64,000 bases of DNA from Symbiodinium natans (lineage: Eukaryota > Sar > Dinophyceae > Suessiales > Symbiodiniaceae), in contig CAJNDS010002446.1 of assembly GCA_905221605.1 (NCBI GenBank), positions 235,537 to 299,536 on the forward strand, read 5' to 3'. The notes beneath the pieces are model-generated. The model had not been told where the DNA came from, searched no databases, and saw only the letters and a program-made list of their open reading frames with translations. The position numbers and the translations under genes are program-made. Positions 47,750 through 59,615 of this stretch are shown in pieces. Numbering within the stretch: the first letter of the stretch is position 1; each line of letters starts with the position of its first letter.

Positions 47750-49689
47750 CCTGGCTTTCAGCATTCTATGATCAACCCAGTTTGCATTTCCAAGCAGTAT
47801 AGCCCAATGCAGCCCTTGTTTGTTGTGAGACCAGCTATGAACAAATGCTCCTGGTAAGAAGAGGACGTGATGACCTTAACCCGAGCTTTGATCAATATAG
47901 GTCAGACCTGGATGGAAGGAACCAAACAGTCTGTGCCAAAGTGCTTCCGCGTGCATTACAAACCCACCAGATCATCGTGCACGATCATCGTGCAAGATCG
48001 CCGATCGTTTACACGTATGCGATCGCAGACACACAGATCGGATCCTCCCAGAAGAATTAGGCATTCACCTGTCTTGGCCATGAACCTGCGCTGACGTGAC
48101 AAACTTTGCGATGCTATTTGCAACGCGTTGTAAATCAGCCGCATCTTTCACACTGCATGCCATGGCTTTTAAGCAGCTTGTCAAGCTCGTCACCGCCACG
48201 GAGAGCAGCACCTTGCGAACAGAGTTAACATGCTCCTCACAACCCGCTGCAACAAGCATAAGTCTACATAGCAGACGTTGCGGCAAGTGTGACCCAGAGT
48301 GGTCTTGTACGAGGAGATCTGCTCAACAACCGCACCACATGCAAGAAGAATGCGACGTTGACTCAGCTATGTCAAGATTCAATTTTGTGGCAGACATCCA
48401 CCAAAGAGTCCAATAGTTCTGACAAACCACCAAAACGTCTTGGCAGCGCTCATTTAAGCACAGGTGCAACTTTGGAACACGAGCCTTGCAAAAGGTGTGT
48501 GTGTGGGTCATCCATGAACACATGGGATGATGCTATAATCTCGTTTTTCCTTCGAAGCAGCAGGGGGCACGCGGCCACAACGCACACGCATGCCAACGAA
48601 GCTGTGCATGATGGTGGAAGCTAGGTCTGATCAACCTGGGGTACCTGCAGTGTTTCAAAACGTGACGACGCCGGAGTCTTTGTTGTGAGTTGTTTTTGCA
48701 ATCGTGACAATCTGATATCAAACTGTGGGTTGAGTTGGCGAGCAGTTGGCATCTGGAAACAGGCGGGGTTGGAAATCAGATCATGTTGTCGTCGCACGCA
48801 GCCCAGCCGCAATTGCCGTGATGCGGTCAGAGATGCCTGGTCGCGTACGTGCTGATGATTTGCTTAGGACATACTCTAATGGGAATTCTGTAACTCTTTC
48901 TTGTCATTGTTGGTGAGTATCAGAATTCTGATTTGGAGGATGTGTTTTTTCGTTAACAGTCAACAACCAGATGTGTTTGTGTTCATGGAACAGAATGGCC
49001 TGCAGCTAGTGAGTTGGAGCAAGTGCCGGCATTGTGGAGAATGGTGGCATTGTGAAGCCAGCAGATTGTTGCACGTCCGCGCATGTTCAGAGTCATATAC
49101 ACTCTAGTTCTTGCAATGTCTTTCTCGATGTGGTTTCTTCTTCTACTACAAATATGCTTCCTCATGGAACTCAGCATTTCATGACCTGGACACATCGACG
49201 TCTTACAGCTTGTGTGTGTAAACTCGGATTCTAACCTAAAAAACATTCTGGCGTCGTGGGGCATTCGAGTTGCGCATGTGTCGCGCCATACTAGTGCTGA
49301 GCTTGTACCTGCATACCGACAAGTGTTGCACATTCAGCAGCGCATTGAAGCGCCGAGTCGGTGAACATCTGGGACGTGCGCATGGTACCGACAGCAAGTG
49401 GTTTCTCTGCAAGTGGTTTCAAGGGCTCAAGCCGGAGCTGCAACTGTGTTTAGAAACGTGCAGGATGCTGTTTCCGTGAGTTAGTGCATGTGCATGTTTG
49501 ACAGGGCACCCTGGAAATCCCTGCAATTACGCAGGGATCTCGTAAGGTCAGATCTGTGAGACACCCCTTCCATTACAATTTCTTCCGGTTTGGAGTTTGC
49601 CTTTTGTGTTATGGGTGTGTATGTGTGTTTGTGTGTGTGTGTGTGCAGTGGGGGGGGCAGCTGTTTTCGACTTGTGAGAAAATGTTTAG
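47750..49689. other. No recognised gene; possible 5' exons of the next gene
   Basis: A minus-strand stretch (about 48280-48070, VLLSVAVTSLTSCLKAMAC) looks protein-like but has no family motif. A GT microsatellite lies at about 49616-49646. Earlier exons of the gene ending at 50291 should lie here but were not resolved. Confidence 0.35.
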
Positions 49690-50291
49690 GTGAAGCCGTC
49701 AAAGCCGTCGCTGCTCTTTGGCGGGAGTACGCCCAAAGGGCGGCAAAGTGAGATGACCAAAAAAGAGACGGAATCGCGCCAAGCACGGGTGCAGTGCACG
49801 GGCGCATATGTCATTGGAGGCATGCCCGGTATCACTGTTTGTCATCAAGCTTCGTTAGTACATGTGGATTCGACCAAAATTGCTTTGAACCACAGTGGTG
49901 CATGTTATCATTCATCCTCTCGCGGCATGAAAGAGACACATCCGTGCATCAATGCGCCGAAGAGGGCTTGACAATCAACCACTCAGCCACGTGGAATATG
50001 CGCCCCAACAAGAGAGTCACGCAACTCGCAGCGTGTTTGGTGCCATGGAGCCTCGAGACTACATCAGCAACATCCGGGCCAACAAGGTCCGCCCTCCCCA
50101 TCCCCCCTCGTTGATTCATGTGTTGCTGTGACGTGTTTGTGCATGTTTTTGTGCACGTACATCGAGTACATCGAATGAGTTGCCAGGGAACTCCAGACCA
50201 AGTGGGGGCCGACTTCGAGGTGAGGAACGAAGCTGTGCGGAAAGTGGAAAGGAAAGGCTTGTTTTCAGAGCCTGCTTTCAGAGAAGCTTAA
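49690..50291 (+). CDS. 3' end of an unrecognised plus-strand gene
   Basis: Three exons join in frame: 49690-49747, 50032-50086 and 50187-50291 (TAA). The product ends with EAVKAVAALWREYAQRAA, then NVFGAMEPRDYISNIRANK, then GTPDQVGADFEVRNEAVRK. Donors are GTGAGA and GTCCGC; acceptors follow AG. The sequence is helical and charged with no recognised family. The stop lies only about 90 bp before the next gene's likely start. The 5' part is unresolved. Confidence 0.5.
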
Positions 50292-50382
50292 ACCTTAAAC
50301 TGTGCTGGCAAGCCGGAGTTCAGCCCTTGGCTTCAGATTGCAAGTTGCCGGTAGCTGAAGAGCCTGCGCCCTTGAGAGTATC

Positions 50383-51647
50383 ATGGGCTTCTGGCAGATT
50401 GCGACCTCCACTCAGGCGGATTTCTTGATGGGGTGGTTCTTCAGCATGTGTACCTGATTTGCAACGCTAAACTGTTTGCCCTGAGTTCTACCTCTATGGC
50501 AAACGCCACTTTACCAGCAGTGGTTGGGAGATGCACCAAGCGAGCTACGCCAAGCCGGACCCGGTTGGTGGGTTCAAATCAGAATGCTGTGGCGCTGCAC
50601 CGTCTGGCATGCGCAGCGCACACTCGCGCACGTGGTTCTTGTCGAAACTTCCCATGTCGACCCTTCAAGGTCTCTGCAGTTTTTCAAAGCGTATGGCAAC
50701 TCTGCTGATGTCAGGACTTGCTGGAGACTGCGCTAGATCTCACTGGCCGAGTATACATTGTGACTGTCGGCTGCAAGTGTGTTTAGCACGAGAGGGGGTG
50801 TGGGAGAAAGTATCTGTGTAGTGCAATGCGAAGACTGGTCCTCCAAGAGGTTGCATTCTGACTGTTGATGAAGCCAAATTGGCGGAGGACCGGTGCGAAC
50901 TCTGGTATTGGCAAAGAGATTGCGCAGTTTCTGGCAACGAAAGGTGCAAGATGTGTGCTTTCAAGGAAGGAGAATAACAACGACGCGTCCTGTGCTTGCT
51001 CCAGGTGCCACGGTGTACATGCTGTGCCGCAGTCCAGAGAGAGCAGAAGCTGCACGAGCTGGTATCGTTGCACAAGCAGGAGGAATGCCAAACGGGCAGA
51101 GACAGAACATGCAAGGGAGATCTCAACGAAATTCCTGCGCTAAGTTTGAAGACAGGAGATGCAGAGACGCGTGTCCATGTTCTCTTGGCTGACTGCAGCT
51201 TAGAGGCCTCACAGCTTGGTCCTTTGTCCGACTTCCCTCAGCCCTCATAGCCAAAACGCCTCGATGCAGAGCGAAGTTCGCCGTTGCTGGGACGATTTCT
51301 GCGAGCACAGCGTGGCAAAGAGCTCGAACCTCAGCCTTCCAAGATGTCGCACCTTTCTGGGGTCCCATTCCAAAGGTTGCCTTTTGGGGGAGTATGCCCT
51401 ATCTACACGTGCCTAGGTGACGATCCCTCCCGTGTTCGCCTCGATGGTCTGGTCTGCAACGCAGGCCCGGGCTGAAGGTCGTCTTTATGCATATATGCAT
51501 ATATGCATATATGCATATATGCATATATGCATATATGCATATATGCATATATGCATATATGCATTTACACATAGAAACACATATACATATACATATATAC
51601 ACATATATACATACATATACATGTATATACATACATACATACATACA

Positions 51648-51681
<34 letters not shown>

Positions 51682-54600
51682 CATATATACATATATACAT
51701 ATATACATATATACATATATACATATATACATATATACATATATACATATATACATATATACATATATACATATATACATACATACATATATACATACAT
51801 ACATGCATACATGCATACATGCATACATGCATACATGCATACATACATTCACACATACACTTATACACATATACAAATATACATATGTACCGACATACAT
51901 ATGCACAGAACTATGGATTTTTGTATGTACATGTACATGCACATACATATGCTTTACATATATACATGTTACTTTATGCACCTCTAGGTTTACATATGTA
52001 TGTGTGTATGTATGGTTGTATGCATGGATGTATGGATGTACGTATGTAGGCATGCAGGTATGTATGCAGGTAATATCTACTCCTTGCCTACTCGCAAGGT
52101 CTATAAAGCCCGAAACAGCTTTTGAGCGTTGCAGGCGCATTGGCCAACACGAAGACCATGACCTCAGAAGGCATCGAGTTGACCTTCGCCGCACACCTCC
52201 TTTTCGGCTGCGGCCCCTGCTGTTCAGGGTTTACAGTTTAGGGTTGAGGGCTTAGGGGGTTTAGGTTTCAGGGTTGCAGTAAGCAGTTTGGGCTTAAGCA
52301 GCGGGGCGCTGGAGTGCACCACCCAGACATCCTTGCACTGTATTCCAGAGAGTCTTTCTGGATTGCTCAATCCCAGATGATCCCTGCAAAGTTTGTCAAA
52401 TCGCTTCGCTTGAAGGAAGGGAGGTTCGAGGCAAAACTTTCTTGTCGCTATGGCTCTCCTTGCTAATTCTTGCGCAAAAAGTTCCTAAACCCCAAATTCT
52501 GAGCCCTACGCCCTAAACTCCTAAACCCTAGGCACCTACCTGCTGGGCAGCCTGGCCATGCCAGTCTTGGAGGCCACAGAGGGCTCGCGACTGGCCGGGT
52601 GCTTAATTCCGTGTTCAACGAAAGTTAGGATTTAGGGTTTAGGGATTTTGGATTTAGGATTTAGGGTTTAGGGTTTAGGGTTTAGGATTTAGGGTTTAGG
52701 GTTTAGGATTTTGGATTTAGGATTTAGGGTGTAGGGTTTGGTGTTCAGGAACCCCCAAAGTATCCCAAAGGCCGCCTTGCTTTTCTTCTCGAAAGGCCAG
52801 TATGACGGGTGCTTTGGCGGTCCAGTCTGTTTCTGGACCCTGAATCCAAAAGCCTTGTACGCCGAAGACAGGTTCTAGGCTTCAGGGCATGTTCCCGGCT
52901 TCAACAAATTTGTGCATGCTTTGAGGCTGAGCGCCCGGTAACCGCAAAACCCATCCCATGCGAGTCCAGTGGGACAATCGTTGTGCAGTGGGGCGGAGAG
53001 TTTGGAAGCTGGCTTTGTGCTGAGATCGTCGTCAGCAGCGGTGGCATGTACAACACCGCCTTTCCCAAGTGGGAAGACGCCACCTCAACAGGCTAGGGGT
53101 TGAAGGGTTGAAGGGCAGGTGAAGGGTTGCTATCAAAAAGGGGCGCTAGGCACTTCTTGGCGCGACCGTCTTTGTTTCAGTAGATTTGCTGCCTCAGAAA
53201 CATGTTCCCTATGTGTGCTAAACCCCTGGCTCTACGTCCCTTGCTGGGCCGCCAGTGCACCAGAGCCAGAGGATTTTGCAGCATTTTGCATGCACCCTGG
53301 AGGCACACAGAAGTACGACGGGCAGCTGCTTGAACGCAAGCAGATGAACCTGCATGGGCGTTGATCTACATCCTGGGTCCTGAATGAAAAAATGGCCCTA
53401 AACGGGACACACTTTTCATCAGAGAGCCCATAGCTTAGATCCAGGGGGGTGGGGGTTGTCTTTGAGGTATTTTAAGTTCGGGTCTTTGTTGAGGGTTCCT
53501 ATCTCAAAAGGGTACGTATCAGTGGACCCTAATGTAGAACAACCACCGTGTGCTCCCATCCAGAGACCGGGGAGGAGGGGAGGAGGGTATCTCAGGTTCG
53601 CCTACGCCTACGCCAAGCGCGGGCAGGTGCTGCTCTGCGAGCAATGGGCCGAGCTCCATCCCAAGGTCGGAGGTTTGCGTCAACATCCCCTGCACCTTGC
53701 AGACCTTCGCAGTGGAAGATGAAGTCCCACGAAGCCCTGGATCCCGCTTCGCCGCGCGATGCCAAGCTATGCTGATGTTTTCCGCTTCGCCCGTCAGGTG
53801 AAGGTGGTCAGTTGCCACCCGGGCTGGACATCTACACCGGCTGTGGAGGAAGCCTATGGCTCTAGCAGCTGGTCAGACCGTGAGACTTCAGGGTGCGGGA
53901 GGGCCCTTTAGGAGTAAGGCCGGGGGATTTGGGGTTTGGGCATTCTGAGGGTGTGCAGGGATGGATGCGCATGTCTCATACTTCATGATTCATGAGTCGG
54001 GGCGTTCCGGCAGATGTTGCACTGACGGGCATTCTTTTGTGCATCAGGCAAATCCTACTTGGAGCCAATGCGAAACACCTGGCAGGGTGCTGAAGGCATA
54101 ATTTGGCGCCTTGGCACACAAATTAAATTCTGGAAATCTTTCTGCAGGGCTAGAACTGTGCATCTTGTATCATCTCTTATGTGCACGAGGCTCTGCGTGG
54201 CAGAGACGAGCAGCATCGAGCCTGGTGCATTCTACTTGGACCGAGAACCGCAGGTGAAGCACATGGGAGGCTCTTTTGTGTGAAAGATCGCAGGGCTCGT
54301 TCGGGAAATCCGCCAGGTTTGGTGAGCGTTGTTCACGAACGGGTGCTTTCACTGGCTTTCACATGTTATGAGCAACACATGAAGATGCATGTCGGATTGA
54401 GGGCGCCAAGCCTTTCTCAAGCAAAGGTGCCTTTTTCACTGAGGGGACGATTACGAAGAACTCTCCGGGTGAGGTTGCCGACATGATGCGACTTCTTGAG
54501 GCTAAGAGACATGATTATTTGCAAGCTTTTTTTTTTTTTCATCTCACCTTTTTCTTGAGCGTGTGGCCGCAGGACTGGGCCAATGGCCGTCGCGATTCAG

Positions 54601-55403
54601 AACTGCGTGTGGCTTCTGCGCCACTTACGGCAATGTCCTCGCCGATCGCCGCCTGTCTTTTACTTGAAGAACGGCAACTACCCGAGTGCTTGCAAGCGTG
54701 GCGTGTGTATGTGCCTTAGTGCGTCTCTGTTTTCTTGGTTGGGCACTCTACAGTGGGCTCAGGATCTGCCAAAGTTTATGGGCACGTGGTACGTGCCGTG
54801 GAGAACTAGCAGTAGAGTTCTCTATTATGGGCTGTTCTGTGCTTGATGTTGTAGTGCGAGGATCTTGAACAGCAGCTGCATCGCATCAAGGTCATCGCCA
54901 ACATCCCAACCTTCTTCGACAGAGGAACAACGCACAACATAGAGAACTACAAGCTGGATGAAGGAGGACAGAAGCAAGTGTTCCGGTTCCTGTGCCGTGG
55001 ACACCATGGACATGTGAAAGACGAAAGGAAAGACAGTGCACGTCGACTTCACCTACCGAAAGGCCTGCGGCCACAGCCACACAGTGCAAGGCTCTGCCAT
55101 GCTCTGCCTGCGCATGATGGCGCACTCGAAGCCTTCACTCCTCTACCCCCTCCTTTCCCCCCTCCCCCCCCCAAGCCCCTGCAACCCTAAACCCTAAACC
55201 CTAAACCCTAAACCCTAAACCCTAAACCCTAAACCCTAAACCCTAAACCCTAAACCGAGCTCTCCCCCTAAAAAGTGTTTGAAACCTCCTCCCCTCGGAT
55301 CTCCAGGGCTCCGGCAAGCCGGCCCTCCTCCAGCAGCGCGCTGAGGCCCCCCGTTTCTGGAATATCAGCATTTGTTCAGAGTCTTTTTGTTCTTGCTGTG
55401 GTT

Positions 55404-55441
<38 letters not shown>

Positions 55442-57174
55442 TTTTTTGTTTTTTTTTTTTTTTTTTTATGTGTGTGTGTGTGTTTTTATGTTTCTATTTT
55501 TCCGTGTTCTTTTCGTGGCTTGCGTCTTGCAGGTGGTGAACGAAGCATGCACACAGTGGGCCATCTCGCCCAAGCTAGGCCATGTTTGATGTTGCAGTTG
55601 GGATTGATTTGCTTGTGTCGTTGCTAGGGCTTGCAGTCCAAAACGTTCAATTGATGCCGTGGCCAGGTGTGTTCCTTCCCTTGAGGATCGCTTACTTGAT
55701 AGCGGACTGTGCGGAGGATTGCTGATGAGTAGAATGGCACATGACAAAAATGGTCAGACGATTTCACAGAGGTCCGCGAGTGTGAGCTGGGAGGACTACT
55801 CTACGACTATCATCGGGGTGCCAGACAAGTCTTACATCTGGATAATGGCCAGAACGCCAACCGTGGATGAGGCGCATCTGCGTTGCAGCTCCGCAGTGAA
55901 TCATGCACAATTTCGGGGAGAGCTTGGACGAGAGCGTAAGCTGAGGCGACGTATGATGCCCTCCTGACCAAAGCCCGATCTTTCGGCTCCTTCTTTGCAT
56001 CGATATCCGATTTTTTTTCGCAGCCCTAAACTGTTCCCACTCCTCACATGGTCGTGGTCCATGCGTGGGTTGCTTAGTATGAGGAGGGTCCCCATGTAGG
56101 GGTAGGGACCTTCAGAAGCGTGATTCGGGTCCTCATTGAGAACCCCTAAACCCTAAACCCTAAACCCTAAACCCTAAACCCTAAACCCTAAACCCTAAAC
56201 CCTAAACCCTAAACCCTAAGGTTATGATACTTCGAGCATCCTGAGAGTGCCCCAAGACTGAGAGCTGTTTCAAAGGGGCCTCTCTTGGCTTCTTGAGATC
56301 CGTTAATGCCTTCGCGCTTTTCCCACTTCACGGCTCTTTACCGAGTGGGATCGGTGCATCTTTTCGGAGTGCGGACAAAGACGACGGTTGAATTTCGAGA
56401 CCCTCCCCTCAATTCAGCAGCACAGCAGGGGCTGCCAATTTTCTCGGGTGTCTGTGGCGCTTGGCTGCAAGATCCCCGACTTTTCACAACAACCGGGTGT
56501 TCCTGTGGCCACCGTTGCCGGAGTTACAGAACCACTGGAGCGGTGACGTGGGAGGCTCGAAGCGAGCCGAGTCGCATCGGAGAAAGCTGGGCTGGGTGAT
56601 GCGGCATGGTCCCTTCCTAAATCATGCGGCCATCGCCGAAGCTTCCGCAGCACGTTATCGCCAAGTCCCAATCAATCGAATCGAGTCGCCTCATGCGTAG
56701 ATGTAAGAAAAGGTGATCAACTCCGGCACATGAATGCCGCTGTCGACATCTAGCAAAGGCAAGAGTGTTGTGGTATGTTGCATTATTGCTCCGGAGCTCT
56801 GGCACAGCCAGGCAATGTAGGGCCGCATCGTGTCGCCATGTCGAGATGATACCGTGACTCCGAGAATGCAGGTCTCCGAAGAGCAGCGTGTGCTGGGAAT
56901 TGTAGTGGCGAGCATCATGCTCTGCTTCTCCTGCTGTTGCCTGGCGATGTGTGGTTCTTGCTTCTGCCTCTGTATGCGCGGTGTGCCGGAGAAGTATGTC
57001 CCCCGCGTGCAAGCTTTTCTACAGGAACTGGAGTCCCAGGGTTACCTGCCCAAGTTGTCGGATTCGGATGGGACAGTTGAGCAAGGGCAGCCAGGACCAA
57101 GAAGTGGTGCAAATCCAGAAGCCCTTGAGCTCGACCTGCCGGAGCTGCCGGAAGAGCGGCGCATGCAGCTCTGA
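50383..57174 (+). CDS. DHRS12-like short-chain dehydrogenase fused to a lipocalin domain
   Basis: SDR part: start MGFWQI (50383-50400), FYLYGKRHFTSSGWE (50486-50563), DLTGRVYIV (50715-50761), the cofactor motif TGANSGIGKEIAQFL (50888-50943), ATVYMLCRSPERAEAA (from 51005), LDGLVCNAG (to 51464), ALANTKTMTSEGIELTFAA (52135-52206), TYLLGSLAMPVLEATEG (from 52532), catalytic VVSSGGMYN (from 53025), catalytic YAYAK (53596-53665), VVSCHPGWTSTPAVEEAYG (53798-53858), WQGAEGIIW (54048-54105), GAFYLDREPQVKHMGG (54190-54269) and FFTEGTITKNSPGEV (54427-54500). Lipocalin part: DLPKFMGTWY (54763-54792), VIANIPTFFDRGTT (54891-54966), HVDFTYRKACGHSHTVQG (from 55028), VVNEACTQWAISPKL (55533-55578), MPWPGVFLPLRIAYLIADC (55637-55716), DYSTTIIGVPDKSYIWIMAR (55794-55871) and YVPRVQAFLQELESQGY (56992-57174, stop). 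Ser, Tyr and Lys of the SDR site are intact. No stop or start was seen at the domain junction (54501-54763), which favours one fused product; a transcript is needed. Substrate unknown. Confidence 0.87.
51484..52075 (+). repeat. AT-rich ATGCATAT/ATAC microsatellite in an SDR intron
   Basis: ATGCATAT octamers (51484-51562), then ATAC tetramers, ATACATAT octamers (about 51674-51790), ATACATGC octamers and degenerate tails to about 52075. It fills most of the GC-AG intron 51465-52134. Met/Tyr/Ile-rich open frames over it are artefacts. Confidence 0.95.
52620..52745 (+). repeat. TTTAGGG/GATTTAGG telomere-like repeats in an SDR intron
   Basis: About 16 heptamers mixing GTTTAGG, GATTTAGG and GATTTTGG, between the exon starting 52532 and the exon starting 53025. 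A weaker patch lies at 52226-52270. Confidence 0.88.
55186..55255 (-). repeat. CCCTAAA array in a lipocalin-part intron
   Basis: Ten perfect CCCTAAA units (telomere-like, read TTTAGGG on minus), inside an intron between the HVDFTYRK exon and the next exon near 55310. Confidence 0.93.
55409..55488 (+). repeat. GT microsatellite and poly-T tract
   Basis: About 14 GT units, then T runs, then a second short GT run, ahead of the exon starting 55533. The T-rich stretch may double as a polypyrimidine tract. Confidence 0.9.
56145..56218 (-). repeat. CCCTAAA array in the last long intron of the SDR-lipocalin gene
   Basis: Ten perfect CCCTAAA units within intron 55872-56991. Confidence 0.93.
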
Positions 57175-57369
57175 GACGCTGCGACCTCAGGTGCCAGCAA
57201 AGCCTGGCAAGGACTCAAGGATTAGCCCAAAACATGACGTGAGCCTCTGGCAAAAGCTAGTGGCCCTTGTAGCTCGAGACATTCCCTGTCGCTCAAAAGA
57301 CAGCCGTGCTTGTCTTTCGCGTCTCAGCCTTTAGCCCCAACATGTCCAAACACCCTTGGCTAGCTTGAC

Positions 57370-59035
57370 ATGTATGGCATCCTCGCCGTTCTCGCCATCT
57401 GGGTATTGAGTTTTGCGCAGGCCTTGCTAGGCCTGGTCAAGACTGGCGAGTGCGGACCTTGAGCTGCAGCATTGGGTTCTTTTTTTTGAAGGGGTGCGTT
57501 AGTTCGTTCTTGGTAACATTCGGAAGTATTTTCGTGAATCGCATGTCCCCAGAGAGTTTGTATTTTCGTAACATTTGCAGGGCTTTGGATTGGGTGATTG
57601 CATTTGCGCCCGCCAGAATATGTGACCAGGTTCAGAGATTTCGCATTTTCTGCGGAGCTTTACTCGTGCACCCGGCAAGTTTCCGGCACCCGGCTGCCTG
57701 TCGATCCTGCGTATTCTGGCGCCAGGGATCTTTTCAAGCTGCTGTCCCTGGCGTGTTCTTGGAGAACCCAGGAGCTTCACGGCTGCGATTGGAGCGCAAA
57801 ACAGAATCTGAAGGCCAAGGCTAGCCCAAGATGCGACCGAGGTCGCAACCGTATGTTGTGAAGGTGCAGCAGATATTCTGGTACTTCTGCCATGTTGTGA
57901 CATCGTGAAAGGGTTTTGGAAACTCTTGGAGACTGTGCCGCAATGTGGTCTGTGACTTTCAGCTGCTGTCGCCAGAATTCGCACATAAGGCATATAGCTG
58001 ATACAAGAAAAGGTTTTGGAGACATTGCTCTTCGTGGAGATGTTACTGCTTGGAGCGGCTGAAACATGAAGCCTTGCAGGGGCTTTGTTCGAGCTCCAGA
58101 GTTCGACATAGCAGAAGCCGAAGAGCAGGTGAGACTGCGGGGCTTTGGGTGACGGCTTGGGCTGGAGTCTCTAGAAGGTTTAGGCTGGTTCATGCGGGTG
58201 GCGTACGGGTGGCGTACGCGGGTCGAGCATGTCTGTGCCGTTCTTTCTCTGTGCTGCTATGCTGCATGTGGCGAAATCGATGCTGTGGGAGTAGGGCAAG
58301 CGCGCGTTGTTTCAAACACGGGGCTGCGTTTCACATGACACACGAGGGCTCTCATGCAAAGCTTGGCTCTTCAGGGATCAAGCATAGGAAGCCCCAGCAA
58401 ATGTCGATTCTGGCCTGGAACTTGCTGAAATTCTGAGGCAATCTTCGTTAAGCCTCTACGGCCAGGGTCTCCAGCTTTCTCTACTTGCAGGAGCCCTTCT
58501 CCGCGGCTAGATTGCCATTTGAAGTCATGGCCATCTTCACCAGCTTCCGACAAGACTCTCCAATAACACATGCCCTAAACTCCCAAGTTCCCAAACACTG
58601 CATCTTCAACTCCTCAACCCCTGGAACCCCAAAACCGCTCAACTGCTCTAAGCCAGCTCCGGGAGATTCAAGACCCGAAGGTGGGGCCCCAGCTGTGTTG
58701 GAGCCTCGCGTCGCGCACCGACGGCAGTGCCCAGCAGGCGGAAATCTTGTGTTTTTCTGAAGATCGGGATCTTCAGGAATCGAAGATAAACAAAACGGAA
58801 TCTGCGGGACCCAGATTTTGAACAAAACCCCCTCCAAGCCCTAAGCCTTGGACGGGAGGTCATCAGTTCTTTTGCAACTCGTTTCGCAGAGCGACATGTG
58901 AAGATGTGTGAAGTGCTCCACATCCTGCCCTGTTTGCTAGGCAGAATGGCCCTTCATCCGGGACATCTTGCTCTGGCTTTATGACAAGTTTCCAAGCAGG
59001 ATCCTGTGTCCTCATTGCAGAAGTGCTGCAAGGTG
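57370..59035 (+). CDS. Unrecognised multi-exon gene with signal-peptide-like start
   Basis: The start at 57370 reads MYGILAVLAIWVLSFAQALL, a good secretion signal or anchor, and soon reaches a splice or stop (frame ends 57462). Later exons join in frame: 58080-58128 (GFVRAPEFDIAEAEEQ, donor GTGAGA), 58491-58571 (EPFSAARLPFEVMAIFTSF, after a strong polypyrimidine-CAG acceptor, donor GC), and 58941 to about 59033 (AEWPFIRDILLWLYDKFPSR, then LCPHC). The link between exon 1 and 58080 is not settled. No family is recognised. It lies 196 bp after the previous stop and about 580 bp before the sulfatase, same strand. Confidence 0.45.
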
Positions 59036-59615
59036 TAAGCTGCAAGTGCTGTCCTGCATGAGCCCAAACAAAGAACAAGAAGAGAGAGAACCTTGTAAAA
59101 AAGGTATACTTCTAGTATGTTGGGGGCGTCTTTTGGGTTTAACAGTCAGAGGGGAAGGAGACCTAAAGACTAGACCCATTATCAGGAGACCAGATCTGCG
59201 CCGCGTCATTGGCAGGTACGGCCCTTGATGAGGGTCCCCCATATTTAGGTGCCATTTACAATAGAATCTCTTATACGTGAGAGCCTCGCAAGCGGTCACC
59301 CGAACTTAGAGCAATCCCCATGTGCCACGGCATCTGCAAATCATAGAAGCCGCGCTTCGGAACATCGTCGGCAGAACGGAGCTTGTCATCGAGACGTGGT
59401 TCTGTCACAGATGATTGCCTTTTTGGCTCCTTCTTTCCCAAAGCCAGCTCGAAATGTCGCACAGCTAGTCCCCATCTAGCTATCTCACACACACACACAC
59501 ACCAATGTTGAACGCAAAGCATGCCGCCCTTGTTTCATCTTGCTTCCGCATCCCAACATCTCAATAGCCTTGACACCCCGCCCCAGTTCACACAAGCGGC
59601 CGCAGAGGGCCGCCA

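Noticed and set aside
51417-52255. Met/Tyr/Ile/Cys-rich frames up to 210 codons
   Set aside because: They lie in the AT microsatellite of an SDR intron; the adjoining true exons use other frames.
56875-56985. Cysteine-rich transmembrane-like stretch just before the last lipocalin exon
   Set aside because: Direct joining of the TPTVDE exon to KYVPRVQAF fits the lipocalin family; the stretch is best read as the polypyrimidine tract of the intron. Not fully excluded.
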